Part shown: one piece after another, positions 8,524 through 16,998 of the stretch
Position numbering within the stretch: position 1 is the first letter of the stretch
Layout of the letters: each line of letters begins with the position of its first letter
Origin: Pseudomonas umsongensis
GTDB lineage: Bacteria > Pseudomonadota > Gammaproteobacteria > Pseudomonadales > Pseudomonadaceae
Assembly: GCF_002236105.1 (NCBI RefSeq)
Contig: NZ_NIWU01000001.1
Span: forward strand, 2,108,001-2,172,000
Direction: 5' to 3'
Length of the DNA: 64,000 nucleotides
Notes under the pieces: generated by a model
Seen by the model: only the letters and a program-made list of their open reading frames with translations
Databases searched by the model: none
What the model was told of the DNA's origin: nothing
Program-made: the position numbers and the translations under genes

Positions 8524-9423
8524 ATGACGCTTACCCACCTGCAACGACTGGAGGCCGAGAGCATCCAGGCAATGCGCGAGGTTGTCGCCGAAGCCGACAA
8601 CCCGGTCATGCTCTACTCCATCGGCAAGGACAGCGCGGTCATGCTGCACCTGGCCATGAAGGCCTTCTACCCGGCCAAGCCGCCCTTCCCTTTGCTGCAT
8701 GTCGACACCACCTGGAAGTTCCAGGAGATGTATCGCTTCCGCGATCAGATGGTGGCCAAGCTGAACGTGGACCTGCTGACCCACACCAACCCCGAAGGCA
8801 TTGAAATGGGCATCAGCCCGTTCAAGCACGGGTCGCAGATCCACACCGACATCATGAAGACCGAAGGCCTGAAACAGGCTCTGGATCACTACGGTTTCGA
8901 CGCGGCCTTCGGCGGTGCGCGACGCGACGAGGAAAAATCCCGGGCCAAGGAACGGATTTTTTCCTTCCGCTCCGACCAGCACCGCTGGGACCCGAAGAAG
9001 CAGCGCCCGGAACTCTGGCACCTGTACAACACGCGCAAGCACAAAGGCGAGTCGATTCGCGTCTTCCCCCTTTCCAACTGGACCGAGCTGGACATCTGGC
9101 AATACATCTACCTGGAAAACATCCCGATCGTACCGCTGTACTTCGCCGCGCCGCGCCCGGTGGTCGAGCGTGACGGCATGCTGATCATGGTCGATGACGA
9201 ACGCATGCCGCTCAACCCGGGTGAAGTGCCGATGATGCGCAACGTGCGCTTCCGCACCCTGGGTTGCTACCCGCTCACCGGTGCCGTCGAATCCGAGGCC
9301 GACACCCTGCCCAAGATCATTCAGGAAATGCTGCTGACCCGCACGTCCGAGCGTCAGGGGCGAATGATCGACCACGACTCGTCCGCATCGATGGAGAAGA
9401 AAAAACAAGAGGGGTATTTCTAA
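8524..9423 (+). CDS. cysD: Sulfate adenylyltransferase subunit 2 (CysD)
   Basis: A 299-residue PP-loop ATP pyrophosphatase that with CysN makes adenosine 5'-phosphosulfate (APS) from sulfate and ATP. The PP motif is [11 protein letters not shown], followed by [31 protein letters not shown] and the conserved [18 protein letters not shown]. The ATG at 8524 is preceded by GAGAGGAAAATCT, a usable ribosome site. The upstream frame carries no stop, so a longer fusion with the HTH protein is also possible. The stop codon TAA overlaps the cysNC start by one base (TAATG). Together with CysNC it supplies PAPS to the sulfotransferase three genes downstream. Confidence 0.95.
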   Translation: MTLTHLQRLEAESIQAMREVVAEADNPVMLYSIGKDSAVMLHLAMKAFYPAKPPFPLLHVDTTWKFQEMYRFRDQMVAKLNVDLLTHTNPEGIEMGISPFKHGSQIHTDIMKTEGLKQALDHYGFDAAFGGARRDEEKSRAKERIFSFRSDQHRWDPKKQRPELWHLYNTRKHKGESIRVFPLSNWTELDIWQYIYLENIPIVPLYFAAPRPVVERDGMLIMVDDERMPLNPGEVPMMRNVRFRTLGCYPLTGAVESEADTLPKIIQEMLLTRTSERQGRMIDHDSSASMEKKKQEGYF

Positions 9424-11336
9424 TGGCACACGTATCTGACCTGATTGCCGAGGATATCGGCCAATACCTCAAGGCCCACGAGCACAAGAGCCTGCTGCGG
9501 TTCATCACCTGCGGCAGCGTCGACGATGGCAAGAGCACCCTGATCGGACGCCTGCTCTACGATTCGAAAATGCTCTTCGAAGACCAGATGGAAGCGCTGG
9601 AGGCCGACTCGAAAAAAGACGGCACCCAGGGTGGCGAACTGGACTTCGCCCTGTTGGTGGATGGCCTGGCCGCCGAGCGCGAACAAGGCATCACCATCGA
9701 CGTGGCCTACCGTTTTTTCTCCACCGACCGGCGCAAGTTCATCGTTGCCGACACCCCGGGCCATGAGCAGTACACCCGCAACATGGTGACTGGCGCTTCC
9801 ACCGCGGACGTGGCCGTGGTGATGATCGATGCCCGACGCGGCGTACTGACCCAATCCAGGCGTCACAGCTACCTGGCCTCGCTGCTCGGCATTCGCAAGG
9901 TGGTATTGGCGGTCAACAAGATGGACCTGATGGACTACTCGGAGAAAGTCTTCAACGCCATCGTCGATGACTATCGCGCCTTCGCCAAACAGATCAACCT
10001 GCAGGATTTCACCGCGATCCCGATGTCCGCACTGCGCGGCGAAAACATCACCGAGCAGAGCGAGCACATGCCGTGGTACCGCGGTACCACGCTGATGGGC
10101 TATCTGGAAACCGTTGAGGTCGACGAGGCGCACCAGCAGAAACTGGCGTTCCGCATGCCGGTGCAATGGGTCAATCGCCCCAACCTGGATTTCCGTGGTT
10201 TCACCGGGACCATCGCCAGCGGCGTGATCCATCCCGGTGACCGCGTCCGTGTGTTGCCAGCCGGGCAAGAGAGCCGGATCTCGCGCATCGTTACCCTCGA
10301 TGGCGACCTGCAACAAGCCGTGGCTGGGCAGTCCATCACCCTCACCCTGACCGATGAAGTCGATTGCAGCCGCGGCGATGTACTGTCCACCGCCGAAGAC
10401 CCGGCCAGCGTCGCCGACCAATTCCAGGTCAGCCTGATCTGGATGCACGAACAGGCCATGCTCGCCGGCCGCCCGTACTTGATGAAGATCGGCGGCAGGA
10501 CGCTGTCGGTCACCTTGGCGGTGCCCAAGTACAAGATCAACGTCAATACCATGGAGCACTTGGCGGCCAAGGAACTGGCGTTGAACGAGATCGGCGTGTG
10601 CAACCTGTTTACCAGCCAGCCGATCGCTTTCGATGCCTATAAGAACAACCGGGAAACCGGCAGCTTCATCCTCATCGACCGCCTGACCAACGCCACCGTC
10701 GGCGCCGGCCTGATCGAGTTCTCCCTGCGCCGCTCGCAGAACATCCATATGCAACACGTGGATGTGAACAAGAAGGCTCGCGCCGAACAGATGGGCCAGC
10801 AGCCGGTGCTGCTGTGGTTCACCGGTTTGTCGGGGGCCGGCAAATCGGCCATTGCCAACCTGCTGGAAACCCGCCTGTACGCTCGCGGCCGCCATACCTA
10901 CCTGCTCGACGGCGACAACGTGCGTCACGGCTTGAACCGCGACCTGGGCTTCACTGACGCCGACCGCGTGGAAAACATCCGCCGGGTAGCCGAGGTGTCC
11001 AAGTTATTCGTGGATGCCGGGTTGATCGTGTTGACCGCCTTCATCTCGCCCTTCCGTTCCGAGCGCGAGATGGCGCGTGGGCTGCTGCAGGAAGGCGAGT
11101 TCATCGAGATCTTCGTCGATACGCCGCTGGCCGTGGCCGAAGAGCGCGACCCCAAGGGCCTGTACAAGAAAGTCCGCCGCGGCGAGCTGAAAAACTTCAC
11201 GGGCATCGACTCGCCTTATGAGGTGCCGAGCAAGCCGGATATTCATATCCAGACCAGCAAGCTGACGCCCGAGGGTGCAGTGGATCGGATCATCGAGGTG
11301 CTGATCGAGCGCGGCTTCATCGGCAAGGAACTCTAG
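9423..11336 (+). CDS. cysNC: Bifunctional sulfate adenylyltransferase subunit 1 / APS kinase (CysNC)
   Basis: A 637-residue fusion. The N-terminal EF-Tu-like GTPase (CysN) has [13 protein letters not shown] (P-loop), [12 protein letters not shown] and NKMDL. The C-terminal APS kinase (CysC, from about residue 455) has [14 protein letters not shown] and [15 protein letters not shown]. The product converts sulfate to APS and then PAPS. It is translationally linked to cysD through TAATG. Neither CysH nor sulfite reductase genes follow; instead a sulfotransferase does, which points to use of PAPS as a sulfonate donor. CysNC fusions are usual in pseudomonads. Confidence 0.96.
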   Translation: MAHVSDLIAEDIGQYLKAHEHKSLLRFITCGSVDDGKSTLIGRLLYDSKMLFEDQMEALEADSKKDGTQGGELDFALLVDGLAAEREQGITIDVAYRFFSTDRRKFIVADTPGHEQYTRNMVTGASTADVAVVMIDARRGVLTQSRRHSYLASLLGIRKVVLAVNKMDLMDYSEKVFNAIVDDYRAFAKQINLQDFTAIPMSALRGENITEQSEHMPWYRGTTLMGYLETVEVDEAHQQKLAFRMPVQWVNRPNLDFRGFTGTIASGVIHPGDRVRVLPAGQESRISRIVTLDGDLQQAVAGQSITLTLTDEVDCSRGDVLSTAEDPASVADQFQVSLIWMHEQAMLAGRPYLMKIGGRTLSVTLAVPKYKINVNTMEHLAAKELALNEIGVCNLFTSQPIAFDAYKNNRETGSFILIDRLTNATVGAGLIEFSLRRSQNIHMQHVDVNKKARAEQMGQQPVLLWFTGLSGAGKSAIANLLETRLYARGRHTYLLDGDNVRHGLNRDLGFTDADRVENIRRVAEVSKLFVDAGLIVLTAFISPFRSEREMARGLLQEGEFIEIFVDTPLAVAEERDPKGLYKKVRRGELKNFTGIDSPYEVPSKPDIHIQTSKLTPEGAVDRIIEVLIERGFIGKEL

Positions 11337-11343
11337 CCCCGGC

Positions 11344-11387
11344 GCCCGGTTCGCCGGGCATCCAGCGAGCACCCTGCGGCGGTGCTC
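11344..11387 (+). other. Two stem-loops between cysNC and the DUF1214 gene
   Basis: GCCCGG-TTCG-CCGGGC (11344-11359) and GAGCACC...GGTGCTC (11367-11387) occupy the 73-bp gap after cysNC. Neither is followed by a T-run, so they are more likely mRNA-stabilising or processing structures than terminators. Confidence 0.45.
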
Positions 11388-11409
11388 GTCCCATCAAGAG
11401 AGTCTAACA

Positions 11410-12522
11410 ATGACAATCAGCTCTATTGACGAACAACAGTTGTTGAGTGGCCAGACCTGGGCCACGTTCTGCGATCACCTCAAGCGCTGCGGCGAGCAGA
11501 TCCTGCGCCCCGAAGCACCGGCCGATGCGGCCACCCGCGCCGAAGGTTTCCGCTACCTCACACGCCTGCTGCGCATCGGCCTGGAGATGCACATCGAGTT
11601 TGCCGACCCGGCCTTTCCCAGCTTTTTCAAGACTTCCCACGAGACCGCGAAGATTGGTGCCGACAACCCGGACAACCTCTACGAGTACTCGCGCCTGGAC
11701 GGCACGCTGCAATACCGCATCAAAGGCCAGCGCGGCAGCGTCGCCTACCTGAGCTTTGGCACCCAGAAAGGCGGTTACGAAACCGACGGCACCTTGATCC
11801 AGACCGGCTTCATCGACGCCAGCCAGCTGCAGGTCGATGCCCAGGGCAATTTCGAGATCATCCTCAGCACCGAGCCGCAACCGGGCAACTGGCTGAAGAT
11901 GGAAGACGCCACCAATGCCCTGATCGTGCGCCAGACGTTTCTTGACCGTCGCAGCGAAGTGCCGGCCAAGCTGAGCATTGAGCGCATCGGCACCGAGAGC
12001 AAGCCGCAGGCCCTTGATCCGGCGACATTCCAACAGGGCCTGGCGCGGGTATCGAGCTTCGTGGAAAACACCGCGAGGCTGTTCGCCGACTGGAGCCAAA
12101 GCTACCTGCCGCACAGCAATCAACTGCCTCCCGCCAACCAGGCGCTCTGCCAGTCCGTGGGCGGTGACCCGAACATCTTCTATTACCACTCGCACTGGGC
12201 GCTGGCCGAGAAAGAGGCGCTGGTGATTCACATCGACAAGGTGCCGGACTGCGACTTCTGGAACTTGCAGATCAACAACTACTGGATGGAATCGCTGGAC
12301 TACCGCTACCACCAGATCTGCTTCAACAAGCACCAGGCCCGCTACGACGAAAACGGCGGCGTGACCCTGGTACTCAGCGAGCTCGACCCTGGGGTAAGCA
12401 ACTGGCTGCAAACCGCCGGCGTACGCCAAGGCACCCTGTGCCTGCGCTGGGTCGGCGCCCAGGAGCAATGCCACCCCACCACTCGCGTAATCAACGTGTC
12501 TGCCGTGGCGGAGGTCGTATGA
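11410..12522 (+). CDS. DUF1214 domain-containing protein
   Basis: A 370-residue protein with the DUF1214 C-terminal signature: FWNLQINNYWMESLDYRYH preceded by FYYHSHWALAEKEALVI. The N-terminal part (LTRLLRIGLEMHIEFADPAFPSF) matches related proteins that occur in mycobacterial and proteobacterial lipid or steroid loci. No signal peptide or TM segment is visible. Biochemical function of the family is not established. The start is preceded by AAGAGAGTCTAACA, and the stop overlaps the sulfotransferase start (ATGA), so the two are probably made together and act on the same substrate. Confidence 0.8.
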   Translation: MTISSIDEQQLLSGQTWATFCDHLKRCGEQILRPEAPADAATRAEGFRYLTRLLRIGLEMHIEFADPAFPSFFKTSHETAKIGADNPDNLYEYSRLDGTLQYRIKGQRGSVAYLSFGTQKGGYETDGTLIQTGFIDASQLQVDAQGNFEIILSTEPQPGNWLKMEDATNALIVRQTFLDRRSEVPAKLSIERIGTESKPQALDPATFQQGLARVSSFVENTARLFADWSQSYLPHSNQLPPANQALCQSVGGDPNIFYYHSHWALAEKEALVIHIDKVPDCDFWNLQINNYWMESLDYRYHQICFNKHQARYDENGGVTLVLSELDPGVSNWLQTAGVRQGTLCLRWVGAQEQCHPTTRVINVSAVAEVV

Positions 12523-13706
12523 ACGCGCTCACTCGCATTGAAGACCTGACCGTGGAAAACCTGTTGGCCAGCGCCATCGCGCGCGCCAATGGCCTGAGCG
12601 ATTTTGGCGATGACAACTATCGCGAGTCGTTGCAGGCGCTGCTGGTTGCGCTGGCCGCCGAAGCCCGGCTGTCACCGTCCGGCCTGTATTTGCTGGAAGA
12701 ACGGCTGGTGGGGCAACTGGTCAACCGCCTGGTGATGGAGGACTACCTGCGCCGTTACCCGGAAATTATCGAGATAGCGATCGACGATCCGCTGGTCATC
12801 GTGGGTCTGCCGCGCACTGGCACCACCATGCTTCAGCGCACCCTGGCGGTCGACCCGCGCTTCTACTCGGCCGCCTGGTGGGAGACGCGTTTTCCGGCAC
12901 CGCTGGCCGACGAAACCCTGGCAGTGCCGGCCAAGCGCATTGCCCAGGCCAAGGCCGAGGTCGACCTGATGGCCGAAGTCATTCCGCAGATCCTGGCGAT
13001 CCACCCTCTGGACGCCATGCTCTGCGACGAAGAGTTCATGCTCATGGAACACTCGTTCATGTGCGCCATGGACGCCTACGTCAATGTGCCCAGCTACACC
13101 CACTGGCTGGACCGCCAGGACCAGCGCCCGGTCTACACCCAACTGAAAAAAATGCTGCAGTTCCTGCAGTGGCAGAAACAACAACGGGGTGAACCGATGG
13201 GCCAGCGTTGGCTGCTCAAAGCGCCCCAGCACCTGCACACCTTGCATTTGCTGCTGGATGTCTTCCCCAAGGCCCAGGTGATTCTGACCCACCGCGAACC
13301 GGCCCAGACCATCCCGTCGATGGCCAGCATGGCCCACACCCTGTGGCAGATGTACAGCGACACCCCGGACCCGAAAGCCGCCGGCGAGCAGTGGAACACT
13401 CGCATGGCGCGCGGCATCCGGCACACCATGCAGGTACGCGATCAACACGCTGCCGAGCGCTTTCTCGACATCAACTTCGCCGACACCGTGACCCAGCCAT
13501 TGCAAGTGCTGGAGAAGGTCTACGCCTTTGCCGACCTGGCGTTTACCGATAAAGCCCGCGCCGACGCGCAGGCCTGGCTGTCGCAAAACAGCCGGGAAAA
13601 ACGCGCCAGCCATGACTACAGCCTGGAGCGCTTCGGTCTTAACGAGGCGCAAATGACCGAGGACTACCGCGAATATCGCGCCCGCCACCTGAGCGTCAAT
13701 CACTGA
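12519..13706 (+). CDS. PAPS-dependent sulfotransferase
   Basis: A 395-residue sulfotransferase. The 5'-phosphosulfate-binding loop is VGLPRTGTTMLQ (about residues 90-101), and the 3'-phosphate-binding region is ILTHREPAQTIPSMASM (about 250-266). The family transfers a sulfuryl group from PAPS to a hydroxyl of a small molecule, leaving PAP. The ATG at 12519 overlaps the DUF1214 stop by 4 bp and has GGAGG upstream. PAPS synthesis (CysD, CysNC) and PAP disposal (CysQ) are encoded next door, giving a self-contained sulfonation unit. The acceptor is unknown; a sterol-like alcohol is an inference from the surrounding catabolic genes. Confidence 0.88.
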   Translation: MNALTRIEDLTVENLLASAIARANGLSDFGDDNYRESLQALLVALAAEARLSPSGLYLLEERLVGQLVNRLVMEDYLRRYPEIIEIAIDDPLVIVGLPRTGTTMLQRTLAVDPRFYSAAWWETRFPAPLADETLAVPAKRIAQAKAEVDLMAEVIPQILAIHPLDAMLCDEEFMLMEHSFMCAMDAYVNVPSYTHWLDRQDQRPVYTQLKKMLQFLQWQKQQRGEPMGQRWLLKAPQHLHTLHLLLDVFPKAQVILTHREPAQTIPSMASMAHTLWQMYSDTPDPKAAGEQWNTRMARGIRHTMQVRDQHAAERFLDINFADTVTQPLQVLEKVYAFADLAFTDKARADAQAWLSQNSREKRASHDYSLERFGLNEAQMTEDYREYRARHLSVNH

Positions 13707-13724
13707 ACAAGGGCTGGAGTAACC

Positions 13725-14441
13725 ATGGAAAAAATCATGTTGACCTTGTGGAAGCCGACACAACCGAGCGCCGGGCAATGGCGTGCGGATTTGCTTGGCC
13801 TACACGACGAACTGGCTCGTGCCGGCGCCAAAAATATCCGTGTCATGGTGGTCGATGAGGCGGTGGCCGCTGCCCACGCACAGCGCATCACCAACAGCGC
13901 CGCGCCGCTGGACGGGCTGCTTTCGTTGTGGCTGGACAGCGCCTCGCAATGGCCCGCCATCCAGGCAATCGTGGCGCCGCAGACCCGCCGCCAGGAGGCT
14001 TATCTGGTGGTGGAATCCGAGCCCTACCCCGAAGAACGCCAGGCTCGCGCCGCTCAGTACCGGGTGCCACTTGGCGAGCGCACACCCGGCATGAATCAGG
14101 TAGCCCTGCTACACAAGCCCCACCGGTTGAGCTACGAGCAATGGCACGACACCTGGCGCAACGGACACGGGCCCAAGGCCTATCCCCTGCAATCGATTTT
14201 CGGCTACCGACAGAACACCGTGGTGCGCTCGCTGTCCTTCGGCGCGCCGGTGCTGCACGCCATCGTCGAAGAAAACTTCCCGCCCGAAGCCATTGGCAAT
14301 CAGCAGGGGTTCTTCGCAGCCCTTGGCGATCCGGACACCTGCGCAAAGCGCCAGCAGGCCATGTACGAATCGACCAGCCAGTTCATCGACTTCGAGAAAA
14401 TTGACTGCATCCAGACTAGTGAGTACCAACTCAGCGAGTGA
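13725..14441 (+). CDS. EthD-domain protein
   Basis: A 238-residue protein with two ferredoxin-like Dabb/EthD repeats. The second carries NQVALLHKPHRLSYEQWHDTW and FGYRQNTVVRSL, typical of the EthD family (KRKPGLSxEEFxxxW pattern). EthD proteins are small helper or lyase-like proteins in ether, polyketide or polycyclic catabolism; the exact role is not known. It follows the sulfotransferase by 18 bp with GGAGTAACC as ribosome site and precedes a SnoaL-like gene in the same operon. Confidence 0.78.
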   Translation: MEKIMLTLWKPTQPSAGQWRADLLGLHDELARAGAKNIRVMVVDEAVAAAHAQRITNSAAPLDGLLSLWLDSASQWPAIQAIVAPQTRRQEAYLVVESEPYPEERQARAAQYRVPLGERTPGMNQVALLHKPHRLSYEQWHDTWRNGHGPKAYPLQSIFGYRQNTVVRSLSFGAPVLHAIVEENFPPEAIGNQQGFFAALGDPDTCAKRQQAMYESTSQFIDFEKIDCIQTSEYQLSE

Positions 14442-14463
14442 GTTGCCCACAAGGAGGCTTTCC

Positions 14464-14919
14464 ATGTTGGATCTAGAAGCAATCGAGCTGATCAAGCAGC
14501 TCAAGGCGCGCTATTTCCGCGCCATCGACACGTGCAACCTCTCGATGCTGCAGGACATGCTCACCGAAGACATCACCCTGTCGTTCAAGAGCCCGGCCTA
14601 CGAGTTCCACGTCAACGGCCTGGGCGATGCACTGGACTTCTACCGCACCTCGTTCACCAAGACCCGCCTGGCTACCCACAACGGTCACACCCCGGAAATC
14701 GAAGTCAGCGGCGATCAGGCCACAGCGCTCTGGTACCTGAGCTACGTGTTCATCAACCTCGAGGACAACACCCACATGCATGGCAGCGCGATCTACCAGG
14801 ATCGCTACATCAAGCGCGGCGAGCGCTGGATGATCGCCCAGACGGGTTACGAAACCCTGCTCGAGACGATCCAGCCCTTGAGCGAACACCTGCAGATCAC
14901 TTCCCGCCCCATCAACTGA
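14464..14919 (+). CDS. SnoaL-like domain protein, paralogue 1
   Basis: A 151-residue SnoaL_4-like protein (LIKQLKARYFRAIDTCNLSML, FYRTSFTK, HNGHTPEIEVSG, GERWMIAQTGYETLLE). The start has AAGGAGG upstream. A close paralogue of the same length and with the same landmarks lies at 16322-16777, on the other side of the SRPBCC and SDR genes. The fold can act as isomerase, dehydratase or ring hydrolase; the catalytic role is undetermined. Confidence 0.8.
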   Translation: MLDLEAIELIKQLKARYFRAIDTCNLSMLQDMLTEDITLSFKSPAYEFHVNGLGDALDFYRTSFTKTRLATHNGHTPEIEVSGDQATALWYLSYVFINLEDNTHMHGSAIYQDRYIKRGERWMIAQTGYETLLETIQPLSEHLQITSRPIN

Positions 14920-14939
14920 ACGCACGACAGGAGGCCGTC

Positions 14940-15407
14940 ATGGCCAGAGCCGAAAACATAGTGACCTCCCACACAGTGGAAATTGACGCCCCCGCCCGAG
15001 TGGTCTGGGAAGTGCTCGTTGACCTGGACAATTACCACCTGTGGAACAGCTTCTGTCCGAGCATCCGCTGTGGCCTGCAGATCGGCGACGAAGTACATAT
15101 GCAGGTACTGACTCCCGATACCGGCGAGACCGTCCCGGTCTTCGAATACCTCGTGGCCTGCGACCCCGAGCAGCTGTTGTCGTGGGAGCAGCGCCCCGTT
15201 CCCGAGAACATGGACGCCGCCCGCCGCGACCAGTACATCAAGGCCATCGATGCCAACCGCTGCAGCTATTTCACCACTGACATTTTCCTGGGCCTGAACC
15301 AGGACACCATCATGCGTGAACACGGCGCCTGGGTAAAAATCGGCTTCGACCAGATGGCCCTGGACCTGAAACGCCGCGCTGAAGAACTGCACGCCAGTCG
15401 CGCCTGA
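14940..15407 (+). CDS. SRPBCC (START/Bet v1-like) family protein
   Basis: A 155-residue protein beginning IVTSHTVEIDAPARVVWEVLVDLDNYHLWNSFCPS, the characteristic opening of the SRPBCC hydrophobic-ligand-binding fold (polyketide cyclase/dehydrase group). The C-terminus WVKIGFDQMALDLKRRAEEL forms the long capping helix. It probably binds a bulky hydrophobic compound. The start has GGAGG 6 bp upstream. It is co-oriented with the SnoaL and SDR genes. Confidence 0.82.
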   Translation: MARAENIVTSHTVEIDAPARVVWEVLVDLDNYHLWNSFCPSIRCGLQIGDEVHMQVLTPDTGETVPVFEYLVACDPEQLLSWEQRPVPENMDAARRDQYIKAIDANRCSYFTTDIFLGLNQDTIMREHGAWVKIGFDQMALDLKRRAEELHASRA

Positions 15408-15447
15408 TCGCCTTATTCCCGACCAAAACAATAAGAAGGTAATTGCC

Positions 15448-16239
15448 ATGTTGCTCAAAGACAAAGTCGTCATCATTTCCGGTATCGGTCCTGGCCTGGG
15501 CATCAAGCTGGCCGTGCGTGCCGCGGAGTACCAGGCCAAGGCCGTGGTGTTGGCCGCGCGTACGCCGGCCAAGCTCGATCAGGCCGAACAAGCGGTCCGC
15601 GACGCTGGCTACAGCACCCCGATCCTGAAAGTCCCCACCGACATCACCCAGCCCGAACAGTGCCAGACGCTCGCCGACCTGACGACCGAGCACTTCGGCC
15701 GGATCGACGTATTGATCAACTCTGCCTACGCCCATGGCGCCTGGGGCACCTCCTCCGCATCGGCCATGGACGACTGGCGCAGCGCAATGGACGTCAACCT
15801 GTTCGGCACCCTGCACATGACCCAGGCCGTGCTCCCACAGATGAAGAAACAGAAGTGCGGCAGCATCGTCATGATAAACACCATGGCCACCCGCACCCCC
15901 AACCAGCTGGAATCGGGCTATGCCGTCTCCAAAGGCGCGTTGAAAACCGCCGTGCAGTACCTGGCCCAGGATCTTGGCCCGTTCGGCATCCGCGTCAATT
16001 CCACCTTCATGGGCTGGATGTGGGGCGCGCCGGTGATTGGCTACTTCCAGAGCGAAGCCAAGCGCCTGGGGGTGCCGATGGAGTCGCTGGTCGAGCAGAT
16101 CGCCCAACAGATTCCGCTGCGCAAGATTCCTGAAGACAGTGATTGCGCCATGGCTGCGCTGTACCTGGCGAGCGACTACGCCAAGGCCATTACCGGCGCG
16201 CAACTGGACGTCAACGGCGGCCACTTCCTGCCCTGCTGA
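15448..16239 (+). CDS. Short-chain dehydrogenase/reductase
   Basis: A 263-residue SDR. The nucleotide-binding motif is a variant, ISGIGPGLG, followed by AARTPAKLDQAEQAV. NSAYAHG replaces the usual NNAG, and the catalytic YAVSK motif is present. The usual catalytic serine appears as Thr in MINTMATRTPN, a substitution that is tolerated in some divergent SDRs. Likely oxidises or reduces a hydroxyl or keto group of the substrate handled by the surrounding genes. Preceded by AAGAAGGT; no recognisable substrate signature. Confidence 0.85.
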   Translation: MLLKDKVVIISGIGPGLGIKLAVRAAEYQAKAVVLAARTPAKLDQAEQAVRDAGYSTPILKVPTDITQPEQCQTLADLTTEHFGRIDVLINSAYAHGAWGTSSASAMDDWRSAMDVNLFGTLHMTQAVLPQMKKQKCGSIVMINTMATRTPNQLESGYAVSKGALKTAVQYLAQDLGPFGIRVNSTFMGWMWGAPVIGYFQSEAKRLGVPMESLVEQIAQQIPLRKIPEDSDCAMAALYLASDYAKAITGAQLDVNGGHFLPC

Positions 16240-16321
16240 ACCCTTCAAGGCGACGTGAACGTCGCCTCTTTTGCGACGGCCATGCGAAGCCCGTGTGGCC
16301 CTCCCCCTGGAGATTACCGAC

Positions 16322-16777
16322 ATGCTGGATCTCGTTGCCATCGAGCAGATCAAACAGCTCAAGGCCCGCTACTTTCGTGGAGTCGATACCTGCAACCTTG
16401 AGCTGCTGCGCAGCATCCTTTCACCCGACGTGAAGGTCCGATTCGACAGCCCGACTTACCAGTTCGAACTCAACGGGATAGAAGAGGCTATCGAGTTCTA
16501 CCGCACCAGCTTTACCAACCGCCGTTTCGGCATGCACAACGGCCACACCCCGGAAATTGCGGTCAACGGTGATGAGGCCACTGGCCTGTGGTACCTCAAC
16601 GACGTGTTCATCAACCTCGATGAGCAGACCCTGCTCAACGGCAGCGCGATCTACGAGGATTGCTACGTCAAGCTGGAAGGCGAGTGGCGCATCCTGCGTA
16701 CCGGTTACAAACGGCTGCTGGAGATGATCGGCCCGCTGGATCCCCAATGGTCGATCACCTCTCAGCCGATCAACTGA
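16322..16777 (+). CDS. SnoaL-like domain protein, paralogue 2
   Basis: A 151-residue paralogue of the 14464 gene: IEQIKQLKARYFRGVDTCNL, FYRTSFTNRR, HNGHTPEIAVNG and a shared SQPIN/SRPIN C-terminus. The start ATG at 16322 has CTGGAG upstream; an in-frame ATG 51 bp earlier lacks a ribosome site. Last gene of the cysD-to-SnoaL run. Two diverged copies in one operon suggest a heteromer or two steps on related substrates, but that is inference. Confidence 0.78.
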   Translation: MLDLVAIEQIKQLKARYFRGVDTCNLELLRSILSPDVKVRFDSPTYQFELNGIEEAIEFYRTSFTNRRFGMHNGHTPEIAVNGDEATGLWYLNDVFINLDEQTLLNGSAIYEDCYVKLEGEWRILRTGYKRLLEMIGPLDPQWSITSQPIN

Positions 16778-16795
16778 TACTCCTCTCCCCCTGAT

Positions 16796-16930
16796 GATCG
16801 TTCCCACGCTCTGCGTGGGAATGCATCCAGTGACGCTCCGCGTCACCGTTGCGCAGGGCTCAAGTCAGGCGTCGACAGCGGAACGCGGAGCGTCCCTGGC
16901 GGCATTCCCACGCAGAGCGTGGGAACGATC
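16796..16930. repeat. 135-bp palindromic element, copy 2
   Basis: Begins GATCGTTCCCACGCTCTGCG and ends with its inverse (GCAGAGCGTGGGAACGATC). Same length as copy 1 at 6189-6323, with compensatory C-to-T/G-to-A changes in both arms that keep the stem paired. Confidence 0.8.
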
Positions 16931-16940
16931 AGTCAGCGGG

Positions 16941-16976
16941 CAAAAAAAAAGCCCTACCGCAATGCGATAGGGCTTT
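16941..16976 (-). terminator. Rho-independent terminator of the DUF1329 gene
   Basis: On the minus strand the stem GCCCTATCGC/GCGGTAGGGC with a short loop is followed by nine T residues, 23 bp after the DUF1329 stop. On the plus strand the same stem has only TTTT, so it may weakly serve the SnoaL side as well. Confidence 0.85.
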
Positions 16977-16998
16977 TGTCATTGCAACGACCCAGGGC

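Noticed and set aside
9420..10928. Long minus-strand ORF opposite cysNC (502 codons)
   Set aside because: It lies fully antisense to a gene with intact GTPase and kinase motifs; high-GC third positions open this frame and the translation resembles no protein.
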